A stretch of 64,000 nucleotides of DNA. It comes from Prorocentrum cordatum. Taxonomy: Eukaryota > Sar > Dinophyceae > Prorocentrales > Prorocentraceae. The position numbers were made by a program, and so were the translations under genes. Of the stretch, positions 21,775 to 32,527 are shown piece after piece. How positions within the stretch are numbered: position 1 is the stretch's first letter; each line of letters opens with the position of its first letter. Under the pieces are notes generated by a model. The model was given only the letters and a program-made list of their open reading frames with translations. It did no database searches and had not been told where the DNA came from. Where the stretch lies: positions 43,474 through 107,473 of the forward strand of contig CAUYUJ010000929.1 of the NCBI GenBank assembly GCA_963575745.1. Direction: 5' to 3'.

Positions 21775-21955
21775 ACCAGATTCTGGCAAGTTCGCTTGCA
21801 TGGCACCTCCCCCCCGCCTATCCGCCGTCTTTTCAAGCAGCGCTGGGCCGAAAAGGCGTGCAAGCGAGTCCCGACTTGCTTGAAGTCCAGTTTTCTTTTC
21901 GAACCTGACCACGCCCCCCCCCCCCTCCATGCAAGTAAGCCTGTCGGAGTCTGAA
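21775..21955 (-). mobile_element. Diverged MITE family B-like element, copy 2
   Basis: The left end TTCTGGCAAGTTCGCTTGCA and right end CCATGCAAGTAAGCCTGTCG pair as inverted repeats, and the CTTGCATGG subterminal block matches family B. The interior is unrelated apart from C runs. Confidence is limited by divergence. Confidence 0.5.
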
Positions 21956-22789
21956 AGAAAATTGCCCCCCTCACAGAAAGAGACCCAGACTTCCAGCAGA
22001 TAAGTTTTTCTATGTGTCTTGTTCCTCTGTTTTGGGTTCAGGGGCAATCAGAATTGGATCTGGGCTGAGAAACGGCCCCAGGTGAAGGGAGCGAGGTTTC
22101 TCGGGCCTGCAGTTTGATACAGAAGGACGTCGTCGGATGTTTGGGGATCGAGGGCGATAGAGGGATGGGGGAGCGTGTAAGCCACTTCGTTTTATTTTGC
22201 CTATCACGTCGACCCCAAGTGGCGTCCTGTCGACCTCAGGGCCTCAGGGGAGTATCCTGTCGAAGTCAGAGGCCTGTTGGCGATCTCGTGAACCTCCTCG
22301 CGGCTCCAGGGATGTGCTGCCGACCCCAGCAGGAGGGTCCTGCCGACCCCAGACCCCCTGAGGCCCAGCAGTATGTAGTTACTTCGCCGATGACAGGAGT
22401 CCTGAGGGACAGAGGTCCTGAGTTTGCTCGTCATTTTCAGCGCCCCAGCGCAGAACAGCGACTCACCATGACAACCGCTCCCTAGGATCGCCCGCCCGGG
22501 TGTTCAGGAACAGCTTCCTTCAGGTCCCCGCTCCTTCATGCCGCGATTCTAAGCATGCAGTCTGGGTATCCGGTTGCGGACGTCCGTGTTTGCACACGGT
22601 CTTGCTGTCGTTCCCGGAGTGTCCAGGGGCACCCTGGCAGCCTCGATACGGTCTGGGGTCGGCCAGGGGACGTCCTTGGCGAGTCTTTGGCCGACCGCCC
22701 AGGCCTCCGATGACCTGATCCTGTCGCCCGATGTACCCTGGGATCCCATGCTGCGACCGCCCTGGACTACTCGGGGTGCCTGTTGATCA
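21956..22789. other. No gene seen; GTCGACCCCA-like internal repeats
   Basis: 22200-22360 contains several loose units of the type CCTGTCGACCCCAG. The region ends with CTACTCGGGGTGCCTGT (22766-22782), repeated 16/17 at 22965-22981, flanking the family H element. Confidence 0.4.
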
Positions 22790-22937
22790 GGAGGGAAAAA
22801 ACACAGACACAATTAATCTTCGATTCCCCAGAAAATATGGGAAAATATGGGAAGTGGGGGGGAAGACAAAAACCCAGAAACTATGGGAAAACATGGGGAA
22901 TCTGTTTATTTGTGTGTATTCATTTGTGTGTCCCAGG
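22790..22937. mobile_element. MITE family H, copy 2
   Basis: Homologous to 17356-17507. It starts GGGAAAAAACACAGACACAA and ends TTTGTGTGTCCCAGG. Near-identical 17-bp sequences lie outside on each side (22766-22782 and 22965-22981), about 10-28 bp from the ends, so they may be an older duplication rather than the target site. Confidence 0.6.
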
Positions 22938-24154
22938 GCCCCTTCAGTTGAGGGCAGCTGGGGCTACTCGGGGGGCCTGTGGAGGCCAGCCGGGGACTGA
23001 TTATACCTGGCTGGGCTGCCTGCGCGCAGGCCGAGGCCTCACCGGGCGCGCCGCCGTGCGGAGCCCGTCCGCGTGGTGTTCCTTCGTGTATGTCCGAAGG
23101 CCTGGTTCGGGGACAAGGACATGACCGTGAAAGTGTTTGTGCAGCCTCCACCGCGCACAGTGTAGTGGACGTTTTTAGATGTAGGTTCGCGAGCGTTGGA
23201 CGTCCAACCAAAATACGTGCATCACGTTCCGGGCGAAGGCCCGCATACCTCAGTATGCACATATATATACACATATATATATATATATATATATATGCAT
23301 GTGTTGGTTATTCTTCGACCGTAATTAACACGTTGATGGGCCTCCCTCGGCGGCGTACCACTGATGCTGCTCTTGCTCCCCCGTGTACGGCCTCGCCTTG
23401 TGTGGGGACCGGGGCCTTGACTTTGGGAGTCGGCCCCAGGGCGAGTCGCTTAGCAGACGGAGAGACCGCCTCTGGCGCTGAAGACTAAGGACACGAGGGC
23501 GCCAAGGGCGCCGAGGCCGATGATCCTCATGAGGAGGTGGACATCACATAAAGATACATGTCCAGAGACTCGCGCGAATATCACGGATCGGGATTGGAGC
23601 CCCTTGCGAGCTTAAGGGAGTCAGTTCCGATCCAAGAGATCCGCGCGGACATCCATGTTCCTACATGTGTTTCTCTACCTCAGGACGTGTCTTCGCCTAC
23701 GCGTACTCATTTCCTGGTCCTAGATCGGCAATGTCTCTGCAGATGCAGCGACAATGACAAGGACTGGAGCCTGCCTCCAGCGCATCCCGAAGTGATTCAC
23801 GCTCTGAGGGCGTTCTGGCCGTCCGCGCCTGGCATAACTCCGACCGCAACTCAGATCCAAGGCGCCGCCGACAAGCCTCGAGTTCGCCCAGGCGTGCGTT
23901 TACCCAAGCGCGGCGGCGTCTCTAGGCCACTGGGCGACGCCATGCAGTAACCGGCGCCTTGGTCAAAGATTACACCAGAGAAAAGCCCCACTCAGTGAAT
24001 GGTTTTCGCTGAGGAGAGCGACCGGGATCCCGGGAGCCCGGAAACCCAGAACCCACCGAAATCGGCCCGGAACCAATAACCGGGAACCCAGGAATCCAGC
24101 TTGCCACCAAAATCGGCGGGAATTTTTGCCAAATCTTTCAACCGCTAGCTGGCG
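22938..24154. other. Mostly unique DNA; one weak ORF at 23558-23950
   Basis: 23265-23298 is TA-rich. The plus-strand frame 23558-23950 (131 codons) has a balanced composition (SREYHGSGLEPLASLRESVP ... PAHPEVIHALRAFWPSAPGI), but no family, homologous exon or splice partner is evident. 23990-24120 is rich in CCGGGAACCC-type steps. Confidence 0.35.
23558..23950 (+). CDS. Weak hypothetical ORF
   Basis: 131 codons ending TAA, with mixed residues and no low-complexity run. There is no recognisable domain, signal or membrane segment. Kept only because its composition is better than that of neighbouring frames. Confidence 0.22.
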   Translation: MSRDSREYHGSGLEPLASLRESVPIQEIRADIHVPTCVSLPQDVSSPTRTHFLVLDRQCLCRCSDNDKDWSLPPAHPEVIHALRAFWPSAPGITPTATQIQGAADKPRVRPGVRLPKRGGVSRPLGDAMQ

Positions 24155-24272
24155 TCGCTCGGACGTGTGCATTTTCTTTCTCGGCGAGGACCTTCGAGGA
24201 GCATCCTCGACCATCTGGCAAGAGGAGCACGCACGAAGCCGAAACATGCACGGGGAACGGACGTCGGAGGAG
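24155..24272 (+). mobile_element. MITE family A, copy 3
   Basis: Starts TCGCTCGGACGTGTGCATTT and carries GGCGAGGACCTTCGAGGAGC then CACGCACGAAGCCGAAACAT. The right end is damaged (ACGTCGGAGGAGG instead of ACGTCCGAGCGA) and runs into a (TCC)n block at 24300-24465. Confidence 0.75.
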
Positions 24273-24299
24273 GAGGGTTTCTCCGAAGGGCTTAGGCGA

Positions 24300-24465
24300 C
24301 CCGTCCTCCTCCACCTCCTCCTCCTTCTCTCCCCCTCCTTCTCCCCCTCCTCCTCCTCCCCCTCCTCCTCCTCCTCCTCCTCCTCTTCCTCCTTCTCCTC
24401 CTCCTCCTCCTCCTCCTCCTCCTCCTCCTCCTCCTCCTCCTCCTCCTCCTCCTCCTCCTCCCCTC
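24300..24465. repeat. (TCC)n microsatellite
   Basis: A nearly pure TCC run with short TTC and CCC interruptions. Similar runs occur at 15011-15075 and, as GGA, at 25795-25860, 40520-40600 and 50040-50130. Confidence 0.95.
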
Positions 24466-24541
24466 CTCGGGTCGCCTACGGCCCCGGGGAAACCGTCCAG
24501 CCGGAGGAGGAGGAGGCAGGCCCTGGATCACCACCCGCCAA

Positions 24542-24679
24542 ACCACCCCAACCCAACGCGACGGCTTCAATTTGCCCTCCATTTCCAGTGGGGTGGGCCG
24601 GGGAACATGGAACAAACACATATGGAACCCGTACCCCACCCAACCCGAAATTCGGGACTTCGGGTTGGGTTGGGGTGGT
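24542..24679. mobile_element. MITE family C, copy 2
   Basis: A 138-bp element: left end ACCACCCCAACCCAACGCGA, right end CTTCGGGTTGGGTTGGGGTG plus GT. It shares TTTCCAGTGGGG and ATGGAACCCGTRCCCC with copy 1 at 11188. Confidence 0.8.
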
Positions 24680-24764
24680 CAGGTAGGCAGGCCCTGGAGA
24701 GTCCTGGGGACCCGCGGCTGGCATGGGCTCGGTTCTGCAGGCCTTGTTTTTCGCTCCACTCCTC

Positions 24765-25024
24765 TAGGCCTCCTAGATGGGGTCGGAGTAGATGGAGTCG
24801 GAGGATCGCGCCGCATCGCCGATGCATCGCCGATGTGGCTCGATGTGGAGCCCGATTGCTTCACGCCGACGTCGCCGATGCATCGCCCATGTCGACGATG
24901 CAACGCTGGTGCATCGCCGATGCATCGCCGATGCATCGCCGATGTATCGCGGATGTATCGGCGATGTATCGGCGATGTATCGGCGATGCGGCGCGATCTT
25001 CCGACCCCACCTAGGAGGCCTCTA
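24765..25024. mobile_element. MITE family G, copy 1 (GATGCATCGCC array)
   Basis: A 260-bp element with long inverted ends: left TAGGCCTCCTAGATGGGGTC, right ending CCACCTAGGAGGCCTCTA. The arms match for about 55 bp including GATCGCGCCGCATCGCCGAT. The centre is a tandem array of an 11- to 12-bp unit (ATCGCCGATGC), inverted toward the right half. A second shorter copy is at 37365-37490. Non-coding. Confidence 0.8.
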
Positions 25025-25106
25025 ACTCCCCAGGTCGCCCGCGGCGCTAGGAGACTCGCGCGCGGCGCGTCGCTGTCGCGGCGCGAAGACGCGGCGATTT
25101 GATTGT

Positions 25107-25139
25107 GCATCGCGTGGCGCGATGCTCGAAGTTGGGCGA
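25107..25139. other. Dispersed hairpin motif, copy 2
   Basis: A perfect 8-bp stem GCATCGCG / CGCGATGC with a 3-base loop, followed by TCGAAGTTGGGCGAC. It aligns to copies at 18409 and 39797. Confidence 0.55.
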
Positions 25140-27989
25140 CTCGAGTCAAGGCCAAAACTTCTTTGGGGATCGGAAGAGGCGGGAGACATGCCAAGCGCTC
25201 TCCCATGCGGATTCGCTAATTTCAGATGGTACCCTTGTGCATCTGCCTGCTGTACGGTCAGCCTGACGGGTTTAGGCACGCGATTGATATGGTTGATCTT
25301 TTCTGCGCCAGGCCGAGGTCGCGGAGCTCCTGCAGTTGGCGCGCTTGCGCCTCTCAGTAGCAACTGTTATCATGTTGGTTTGGTGTTGCGATCATATCTT
25401 ATAACGTGAGGCGTTTCCTGATTATGCGTGTCTCTCTCTCTCTCTCTTTCTCTCTCCCTCCCTTTTCTTTGTATATGTAATTCGACCATGCATCTATGTA
25501 CCACTCTCTCATTCGCCTATGCTTGTCTGTTCTGACTCTCTCTCTCTCTCTCTCTTTCTCTCCCAATGCATATATACATATATAGAGATGTGTATGCATG
25601 TGTATGTGTGTCTGCATGTATGCATCAAGGTGCCTGCGGCAAGTCCCGCCACCGTGCCAGTCAAATAATCTGGTTGGCGATTGTTCGAAGGCCGTCGCGC
25701 GCGGCGCTGGGTGCTTCCAGGCTTTGGAGAGCCGTGTTGATGAATGGCGGTGGTGGTGGTGGTGGCGGCGGCGGCGGCGGTGATGATGATGATGAGGAGG
25801 AGGAGGAGGAGGAGGAGGAGACGGAGGAGGAGAAGGAGGAGGAGGAGGAGGAGGAAGATGAGCAGGAGGATGAGGAGGTAGAGGAGCAGGAGGAGCAGGA
25901 GGAGCGCGAGAAGCAGGAGCAGGAGGACAACGAGGAAGGCCGTCACCTGTGACACCTGTCGTCTCCACTTCCTGAGGAGCGCTCATGGAACTCAGTTTAG
26001 CCGTCTTTGAGCTGTCCTGGTTTTGACAGTGATGGGGGTCCCTAGAGCCCTTGGGTCCGTATTGGGACTCTCTTGATGAGATGTTTGGGGGCCCTCTGAG
26101 GGAGTCTTGGGGCTTTCGTGGGCCGTCTTGTGGCCCTCCTGGCTCTATGGGAGGTGTCTGGGGGCCATCGTGCTGTTGTCTTTGCGCCGTCCTGGGTTGT
26201 CGAGAGCCACTTAAGGACGTCGTGGGTCCTTCCATAAGCGCTTTTGGGCCGTCTTGGATGTGTCTTGGATTATCGTGGGGCCTTGTTGAGCCATCTTGCG
26301 GCCCCCTTGGGAGCCTCTTGGACCGTCTTGGGGCAATATCGGACGCTTATTTGCAATCTAGAGCGGACACTCCTTCGAAACTCTCAGGAGCATCTATGAT
26401 TTGGGTTTCTTCGAACCGTTTTGGTGTCCGCGCTTGGCCCTGTTATATTCTCTTGGAGACATCTTGGGCTGCCTCAGGGCCACATTGGGCCCCCTTGAGG
26501 ACACATGGGGCCGTCTTCGAGGCAGATGTGGCCATCATGGTTGCCTTGGCTGCCTGCCTGGGCCGTCTTGGAATCTCGGGACTCGGACACGCAGTTTTTA
26601 GAAGGGTTCTAGGTGTCTACAGCGTTGGTCCATAGTTCTTTGTTACGAAGGATCGTGGCCTAGGGACGGGGAAGTGCATCTGCATATCTGCTGATAGGGG
26701 GGGCACCTTATGAGAATACAGAAGTTCTACCAGAGCAGCACTTGGCATTCTAACACTCCCGCCTCGTGCAGGCACGGTAGTGGACTATATCTCTCCCTTC
26801 CTCTCCCTGCATATCTGTATACATGCACGTGAGTGTACACACCCCCTTCGTTTTAACGTATTGCACAGTCTTTGTTTGGTTTTGATATATCCTGGCAGGA
26901 GCATTGTTCCGCATCGCTGTCTTCTCTGGAGGCTCTTGGTGCGTTCTGGGATGGGGCACTACATTGGGGTTTCTTTTTAGCGGGAGGGCGGGATTGCGTT
27001 GATCTGGGTCGCTTCTTTGAGGCATGTACGAGGAGGTGTCTTCAACTAGGCATTGAATCCTTGGGGGTTCTAAAACTCAAGGCCAGCTTGCTGGACATCA
27101 GGGCCTTATCCCTATGGCGTCCCTTTCTGTGAGTTCGGATGAAATGCCACGATGTGTCAATCACATCTCCTGACGAGACGCAGGATTGAAATTCTCTCGT
27201 GGTGGCGCATGTCATTCATCTGCGTACAAGGCTTACGACAATCGTCGATCGGTGGGCAGCGTGTGGCCGTGTGTCCAAATGGGGAGGGTGGAATTTGGCA
27301 TGGCGCCTGTTTCTTCTGATGCCATGTTGCTTCAGATTCCAGGGGCGATGCCCGACTTGGCCACGGAAAGTGTCGCGCCGGTCGGCGATGGATGCAGGCG
27401 AGTTGCGAGACGAATCGCGGTCGGTCGCTGGCTGTGGAACGGGCAGGTGGGCGTCAGTCGTGTGCCACAGGCGAGACAAGGAAGTTGCCCGAACCGCGTT
27501 TTGAAGGTCGTGAGCGTCCTGAGACCTCAACATTTTTTGTTTCCCGACGATGGGTAGGGCGTTCGGGTATATCTTCGCCTCTGCGCGTCTTCGGCTCCTG
27601 CCCAGAGCTGATGGATCCGAAGTCATTCTCTTCACGTCGGCAGCCCACGCGCGTTCTTGCGGTTCGGTTCACCTCAACCTTCGTCTTCCAGGGTCCCGAG
27701 TTCTGCCCCGACCTCCACCAAGCCCTCTTTGCCCCGGTACTTCTGCAGGCTGACTGCAGCTGGGGGGTCCCATCAGATTCGACAACCCCCTCGATAGGTC
27801 GTCGATACGGTGGGCCCCTCCGAGGATCATCAGGGAAACGGGTCTCCCACAGAAGGGGGGAGGATCACCACCGCTACGACCCGCAGGGTTGGAAGAGAGA
27901 GGGTGTCCGGGGCGGTGGCGGTGCACGTTGACTTGAGCGCTTTTGCTGGGTCCCCTGCACATGTGCATTTCACAAGACAGCATATGACT
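25140..27989. repeat. No convincing gene; CT and GGA microsatellites, degenerate CTTGGGGCC array
   Basis: 25430-25460 and 25535-25560 are (CT)n. 25745-25935 is GGT/GGC then GGA-rich. 26046-26600 is a very degenerate array in which CTTGGGGGCC or CGTCTTGGG recurs every 20-30 bp; related arrays lie at 40680-40905, 48893-48970 and 50140-50350. 26740-27990 is unique; short plus-strand frames near 27190-27560 have mixed composition but no recognisable family. Confidence 0.5.
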
Positions 27990-28035
27990 TACAATCCAAA
28001 TCCATAGTAAGTGAGGATGCGCGTTTCATCAAGAC

Positions 28036-28050
28036 TACCCTTGCTTCCCT
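28036..28050 (+). repeat. 15-bp target-site duplication, left
   Basis: TACCCTTGCTTCCCT at 28036-28050 is identical to 30430-30444. The two copies bracket exactly the segment that begins with the relict spliced leader. Confidence 0.88.
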
Positions 28051-28101
28051 CCGTAGCCATTTACGCTCAAGCCATTGTGGCTGAAACCATTTCGGCCCGA
28101 G
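28050..28101 (+). other. Relict dinoflagellate spliced-leader array (three units)
   Basis: The first unit, 28050-28071, is a full 22-nt leader that differs from consensus at two adjacent bases (ACGCTCAAG in place of TGGCTCAAG). It is followed without gap by two 15-nt truncated units: CCATTGTGGCTGAAA (28072-28086) and CCATTTCGGCCCGAG (28087-28101). Truncation after the internal CCGTAG is what splicing a new leader onto the AG inside an old one leaves behind. The three units therefore record three trans-splicing and reinsertion cycles, with the innermost the oldest and most diverged, as seen. Confidence 0.88.
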
Positions 28102-30429
28102 GTAGTGCTGGGTCATGTTTGTTAGTTAGTCATCGGATCGTTGGCGCTGCGTTTACTTCTGCATGGTAGCAGGGCGCGAGAATAATCAGTCGGAATCTCA
28201 CATTATTCCGCACATTCTGAATCTAGCACGATTTCAACAAGACCATATGAGATCGAGATGATGAGGGAAACATTGGGGAACGCGTCAAATGTTCGCAGGG
28301 AGAACATACTGGTATTGTCTGGGAAAGAAATTTTGACAGACACGTTGCATCGAGCTAAATCTGTTATGTTAGGGAAAGTTGCGGGAACCGACCACGCACG
28401 CGTTCTGATGTTTTACGGCGGCCATGGGCACTAAGGACAATTTCCCTTGTCAGATGGAGGATTGGTCTCAGTTGATGAGTTCTTGGGTGACTTTTCGCAA
28501 TGTCGGCAGCGGTGGTCTTCCGATGGAAGGGGCTTGGCAACCACCAACCGCTTGTCTGGCTGACAAGTGTGAAACATTTCTCACGGGGGGAATGATGAGG
28601 GTGAGCCCCTCCGCGCAACACTGCCCAAGGATTCCGACGGTCGGATCTCAGGGCGGCCAGTGGAGGAAAATTAGCCGTCTTATGCTTGGACACGCATTGC
28701 ATGCTCCCGGAATGCATTTGTACCAAACATTCGAGGCGATCAGTATCTCGCTGCAGTGCCTGCGCCTCGGGAGCTGGCGCCACTGTGCGACCTTCCGCTG
28801 GCCTTCGTATCTACCGTTGCCCCTGTCCGGCTTAATGTGTTTCCTTTAATTATCTGGCGTGTTTCATGCTCTTGTTTGCACTTCGGCGCTGGCTTTTGGC
28901 CCGCTGATAATTATCTGGCACGTCCCCCCATGCTCGATACTACCCGCTTTCTGGCATCGTCCTTGGAGCCGCAGATCAAACAACAAATCTCGCTGCAGCG
29001 CAACACTGGTTTAGATAAGCCATGCACGCGCATTGAAATCGAATGGGGAATCAATGGGGAGTCAGGCTTCGACATCATATTTGCGCCCCCTGTGCAAACC
29101 AACAAGACGCCAATTGAGCAACCATCGACGCGACCAGTCGAGTGCGAATCTGCTGGAGTATTTTTCCCAGCGCCTCAAACCATCGGAAATGCGTAGCAGT
29201 CTCAGGCAGCGCGCATCCACACTGAGCAGGCAGCCAGTCTTAATACAAACAGCGAGGAAAAGCTTCGATATTGGATTCCGTACCTGTTCATCGCCACGGC
29301 GGCAGTACATTTGTTCATCACATTTCTGTGGCTTTGTGGTGATGTACGGCTACAGTACTGTTCTCGTGTGTCATTCAATGTGATGTCGGTTTCATTTTCC
29401 TGGGCAGCGTTCAATCATACCGGCGCAGCATGGTTTGGGTGCAAATGGCAAATTGTTGGGCGTTACGGTTTTCGTGTTGTATTTCTTTTGCGTTTCGTTC
29501 TTCCGTCTTTCGGCGAGTGGTTCCTAGACGGGGACGTGCATGGCGCGTACACCACAGTCGGCGTTGCAGTCGTCTGGGGCATCTTCGTGTGCACGGCAGG
29601 GCATCATCTTGTCGTGAGATGGAGGGGTCGAGCCAGCGCGGCGGTGCATCATCGCAGATTTAGAACACGGGGTGTCGTTTTTGTTGTTGTTGTTGTTGTA
29701 TTCGTGTCTCTGCAGAACGTTCGGCTTCTTTGGTTTTCTACAGACACTTCCATGGAATGGGTAGACAAAAACTTTCACTTAGCGTAGCTGCTTCTCGCGT
29801 GTGTGGAATATTTCACGTACGTGCACGATTGCCGGTTCGCTTATCTTGCGGAGTACCGTGCCATGCCGTCCGTCTTGATTTTTGCAGCGATTATGTGTTT
29901 TACAAGCGCAGCGCTTGTTACCAGCCGAATTGAAGATGGCACATGGGCGATATCAGAAGTTCGCCATATCATATTGTTTTGCAAGTGCGTGTTGTTTTGT
30001 GCATTGCCTCTGGTTTTCTGGGCTCCCCCCAGAAATAGATTCTGACCTTGAGTTTGTCCCCACCCATCTTTGTTCCGCGACGGACTCCTCGGTTGGACGG
30101 GCAGCGATTCCGTCATCATTTCTGGATTCAGTTTGTTGCTGAAACGCCATGTTTCTGAAGAGGTGGCAGTTCATTCCTTAGCAACTCCAGCAGGTGTTGC
30201 GCGGTGAATCACAACAACCACCAGACAAGTGCGGGCAGGGTGGCACATTTTTCGCCCGAGGGAGAGACAATTCTTCCAATTGGGCGTAGTACGCATTCCG
30301 TGGCAGGCTTATGCGCCTCGCAGCTTTCAGTGGCGTCTGGGGGCAGCTGTGATGAGACACATACGAAGATATATCTTATGTATGATAATAATCGCGGCAC
30401 TTGACGTTCTCGAAAGGAAAACAAGCAAA
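28051..30429 (+). pseudogene. Processed retro-pseudogene: caspase-like domain plus multi-pass membrane region
   Basis: A single reading frame can be followed from about 28201 to the stop at 30043-30045, interrupted by TAA 28432, TGA 28561, TGA 28570, TAG 28672, TAG 29194 and one near 29785, with almost no frame change. The N-terminal part reads YEIEMMRETLGNASNVRREN, then ILVLSGKE, then RVLMFYGGHGH, and after the stop GQFPLSDGGLVSVDEFL. The YGGHGH block fits the catalytic-His motif of clan CD (caspase/metacaspase/legumain-fold) peptidases; the Cys motif is not clear. Further on come hydrophobic segments (IPYLFIATAAVHLFITFLWL; VGVAVVWGIFVCTAG; PSVLIFAAIMCFTSAALV; HIILFCKCVLFCALPLVF), so the protein was probably membrane-anchored. 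No introns are visible, as expected for a cDNA copy. The 3' untranslated part is 30046-30429. Confidence 0.72.
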
Positions 30430-30444
30430 TACCCTTGCTTCCCT
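30430..30444 (+). repeat. 15-bp target-site duplication, right
   Basis: Identical to 28036-28050. The retrocopy's 3' end just before it reads AAAGGAAAACAAGCAAA, an A-rich but not pure poly-A tail. Confidence 0.88.
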
Positions 30445-30550
30445 GCTTCTTCTGCTTATTCTGCACCAGTGCCGACGTCTATCATATGGTAAGCGAGATT
30501 GGCACAAGGGTCTTGCATTCTTACCTTGCATCCTTACTCTGGATTCTGAC

Positions 30551-31605
30551 CGGACCCCCCACGTGGAAAGCAGGGCCGACTGCGCGGTCTTTTCGCGCGC
30601 AAGCTGCTTGCGCACGCGCCATCCTCTCCGCGCGGTCTGCGCAAGCTATCGGGTGAGGTTTCGTCGCGCCGTCGTGCCAGACCCGTTCCTCTTTGTCGCC
30701 GCCGTGGTAGTACCGGGCGTCGTTCTCTCTATATATTTGCTGCAGGTTTGCGCCGCGTTGACGCGGCGGCGTTACGGACACGGGCCTTCCAGGTTGAACG
30801 TTGCCAGGCCCGGAATCGGCCGAAATCGAGCGATCCGCGCTATCGGAAAGCCGCGAAGTTTGCAGATTGCGCGATCCACGCGGCGTCTGAAACGAAGGCT
30901 GGCGTCACAGATTCCGCCGAGCCCCAGCTGCGGTCGGTCGGTCCTGCCTTTGATCCTGCGCCTGGTTACCGCTGCTCTCGGCGGTCCCAGCATGGCGTAC
31001 AACAGACCCTCCTGGCCTCGGCCAGGAGGGCGTACACACCACGCCAGGCGACAGATTTTCTTTTTCCTCCTTGGTGATAGTGGAGAGTGGTCGGGGGGGG
31101 CATGGGGGCGGTCACGTCACGCTTCGCGCTGGCGCCGTCCAGGAATGCCCACACGCACGTTTCGTGACGTGACCAGGGAGAGGGTCGGAGGAGGCGATGA
31201 GGGTGGATCGCCCAGGAGCGGGCGTTACCCTTCTCGGGGCTCGGTAATATCAACATTGTTTCGGGCGCTGCAGTGGGGGGGTTGGGGATTTGATCAGGCG
31301 CGCGGCGCAAGTTTTGGACCGCCCCCCGGCTATCCACCCTCATCGCCTCCTCCGAGGGGGGAGGGTGGGGAGGGGGCGGTCACGGGCGTCGTCGCGAAGA
31401 GTCAGAACATGGGCCCGTGGGCGTGCGCACCATGCCAGGGCCCAGGATGCCCGCCACTGCCAGGCACGGCGGTGGTGCGACGGTGCCTCCTGCGTGTCCG
31501 GTCTCTCCGGCGTGCGTCCGGCGCTGAGCTCGGTCAGCGCGCAGCTCGCCGAGCCTCACCGCCGAGGCGTGGCTGCGTGTCCCAGGCCCAGGCAGTCTGC
31601 GTGCC
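30551..31605. other. No clear gene; contains a 24-bp perfect inverted repeat
   Basis: A plus frame at 30748-31077 is mixed in composition (PKSSDPRYRKAAKFADCAIH) and may be exonic. A small hairpin CCTCCTGGCC-TC-GGCCAGGAGG is at about 31006-31029. The inverted repeat at 31185-31355 is listed separately. Confidence 0.4.
31185..31355. repeat. Inverted repeat, 24-bp perfect arms
   Basis: Arms 31185-31208 and 31332-31355 are exact reverse complements (TCGGAGGAGGCGATGAGGG and on), with 123 bp between. The complementarity does not extend outward. It could be a small MITE or a structured intron. Confidence 0.8.
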
Positions 31606-31784
31606 CTACAGTCGACCCGCATAGTAAGGATGGGCAACATTCCCAAGGGTACCCTTGCATCCTTGCCTCCTCGGTCAATCCTTCGCCACTTTCGTCGTCC
31701 GAGCCCCGCTCGAAAAGCTTCGAAATGGGCGTCCAAGGCCCTTGCATCCTTATCGCGCATCCTTACTATACCGGTTGACTGTAG
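31606..31784. mobile_element. MITE family D, copy 2 (Tc1/mariner-like ends)
   Basis: A 179-bp element. The left end CTACAGTCGACCCGCATAGT and right end, read in complement, CTACAGTCAACCGGTATAGT pair over about 30 bp, continuing AAGGATG. The outermost TA followed by CAGT matches the TA target duplication and CAGT start known from Tc1/mariner elements; the assignment is inference. The interior AAGGGTACCCTTGCATCCTT and AAGGCCCTTGCATCCTT are subterminal inverted repeats. Confidence 0.85.
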
Positions 31785-32527
31785 GCCCTCAGAGGAAAAG
31801 AGAGCGACGCCACCACCACAAGGCAGGGCCCATCTCAATCCAGACTGTCCGATCCGATGTCGATGGCGGCGGGCCCGATCCGATTCGATTCCGACAGTCC
31901 GACGATCCGATGTGGCGCGACGTGTGCATGCGGCGGGTCCGAATCCGACAGTCCGACGATCCGATGTGAGCATCCCGGCGCAGCCGTTCCGACTCGATGT
32001 TGATTCCGTGCCGGTGCAGTCCGATCCGAGGCACGTCTCGGTTCGATGCCATGGTGCGGTGTGGACGGATCCCGTCACGAGTGGGGCCACCTCCAGCGAG
32101 GAGGTCCACGATATGCTTCACCGAGTTGGGGTTCATCGCCCTTGTGTTGTTTTTTTTTTTCTTTCTTGTGCCCAGGCCCAGGCCCCCCTCTCTAGTCGAC
32201 TTGCGTGGGTCAGGCCAGAGACATCTGGGCAAACCCAGGTCGATCGAGGGACATCCCACGCACAAGGCGGCGTGAAAGCTTGCAGATCCCCAGGGAAATC
32301 GGGAGCAGATCGTCGTGCACTCCCCAGCGCGAGCCGAGGGGCAGCTCGGGCAGTTCCGCACTTAGCGACCCCTCCGCCCGACTCGCCCCGTTTGCTCGGC
32401 TGCCCCCCCCCCCCCACACACAGGCCGAGGGCTCCGCCGCCTCGGGCAGCCCGGAGGAGGCGGCCGACCAGTTAGGCGCATTGCGGCGCCTGGATCGGCC
32501 GGAGGTCTGGTCGCGGAGGGCTCTCCT
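31785..32527. other. No gene seen; tandem TCCGACAGTCCGACGATCCG units
   Basis: 31845-31965 has repeated TCCGATGT / CAGTCCGACGATCCGATG units (at least two exact copies of CAGTCCGACGATCCGATGTG, 31896-31915 and 31948-31967). The rest is unique GC-rich sequence with C runs at 32400-32415. Confidence 0.5.

Larger units (their letters stand above)
27990..30550 (+). mobile_element. MITE family D, copy 1, split by a retrocopy insertion
   Basis: The left part 27990-28050 (TACAATCCAAATCC, CATAGTAAGTGAGGATGCGC, then TACCCTTGCTTCC) and right part 30430-30550 (TTGGCACAAGGGTCTTGCAT, then CTTGCATCCTTACT) align to the two halves of intact copies at 31606-31784 and 50519-50694. With the insertion and one duplication removed, the element is about 167 bp, close to the 176-179 bp of the intact copies. 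It is more diverged than they are, so it is an older copy. Confidence 0.75.
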
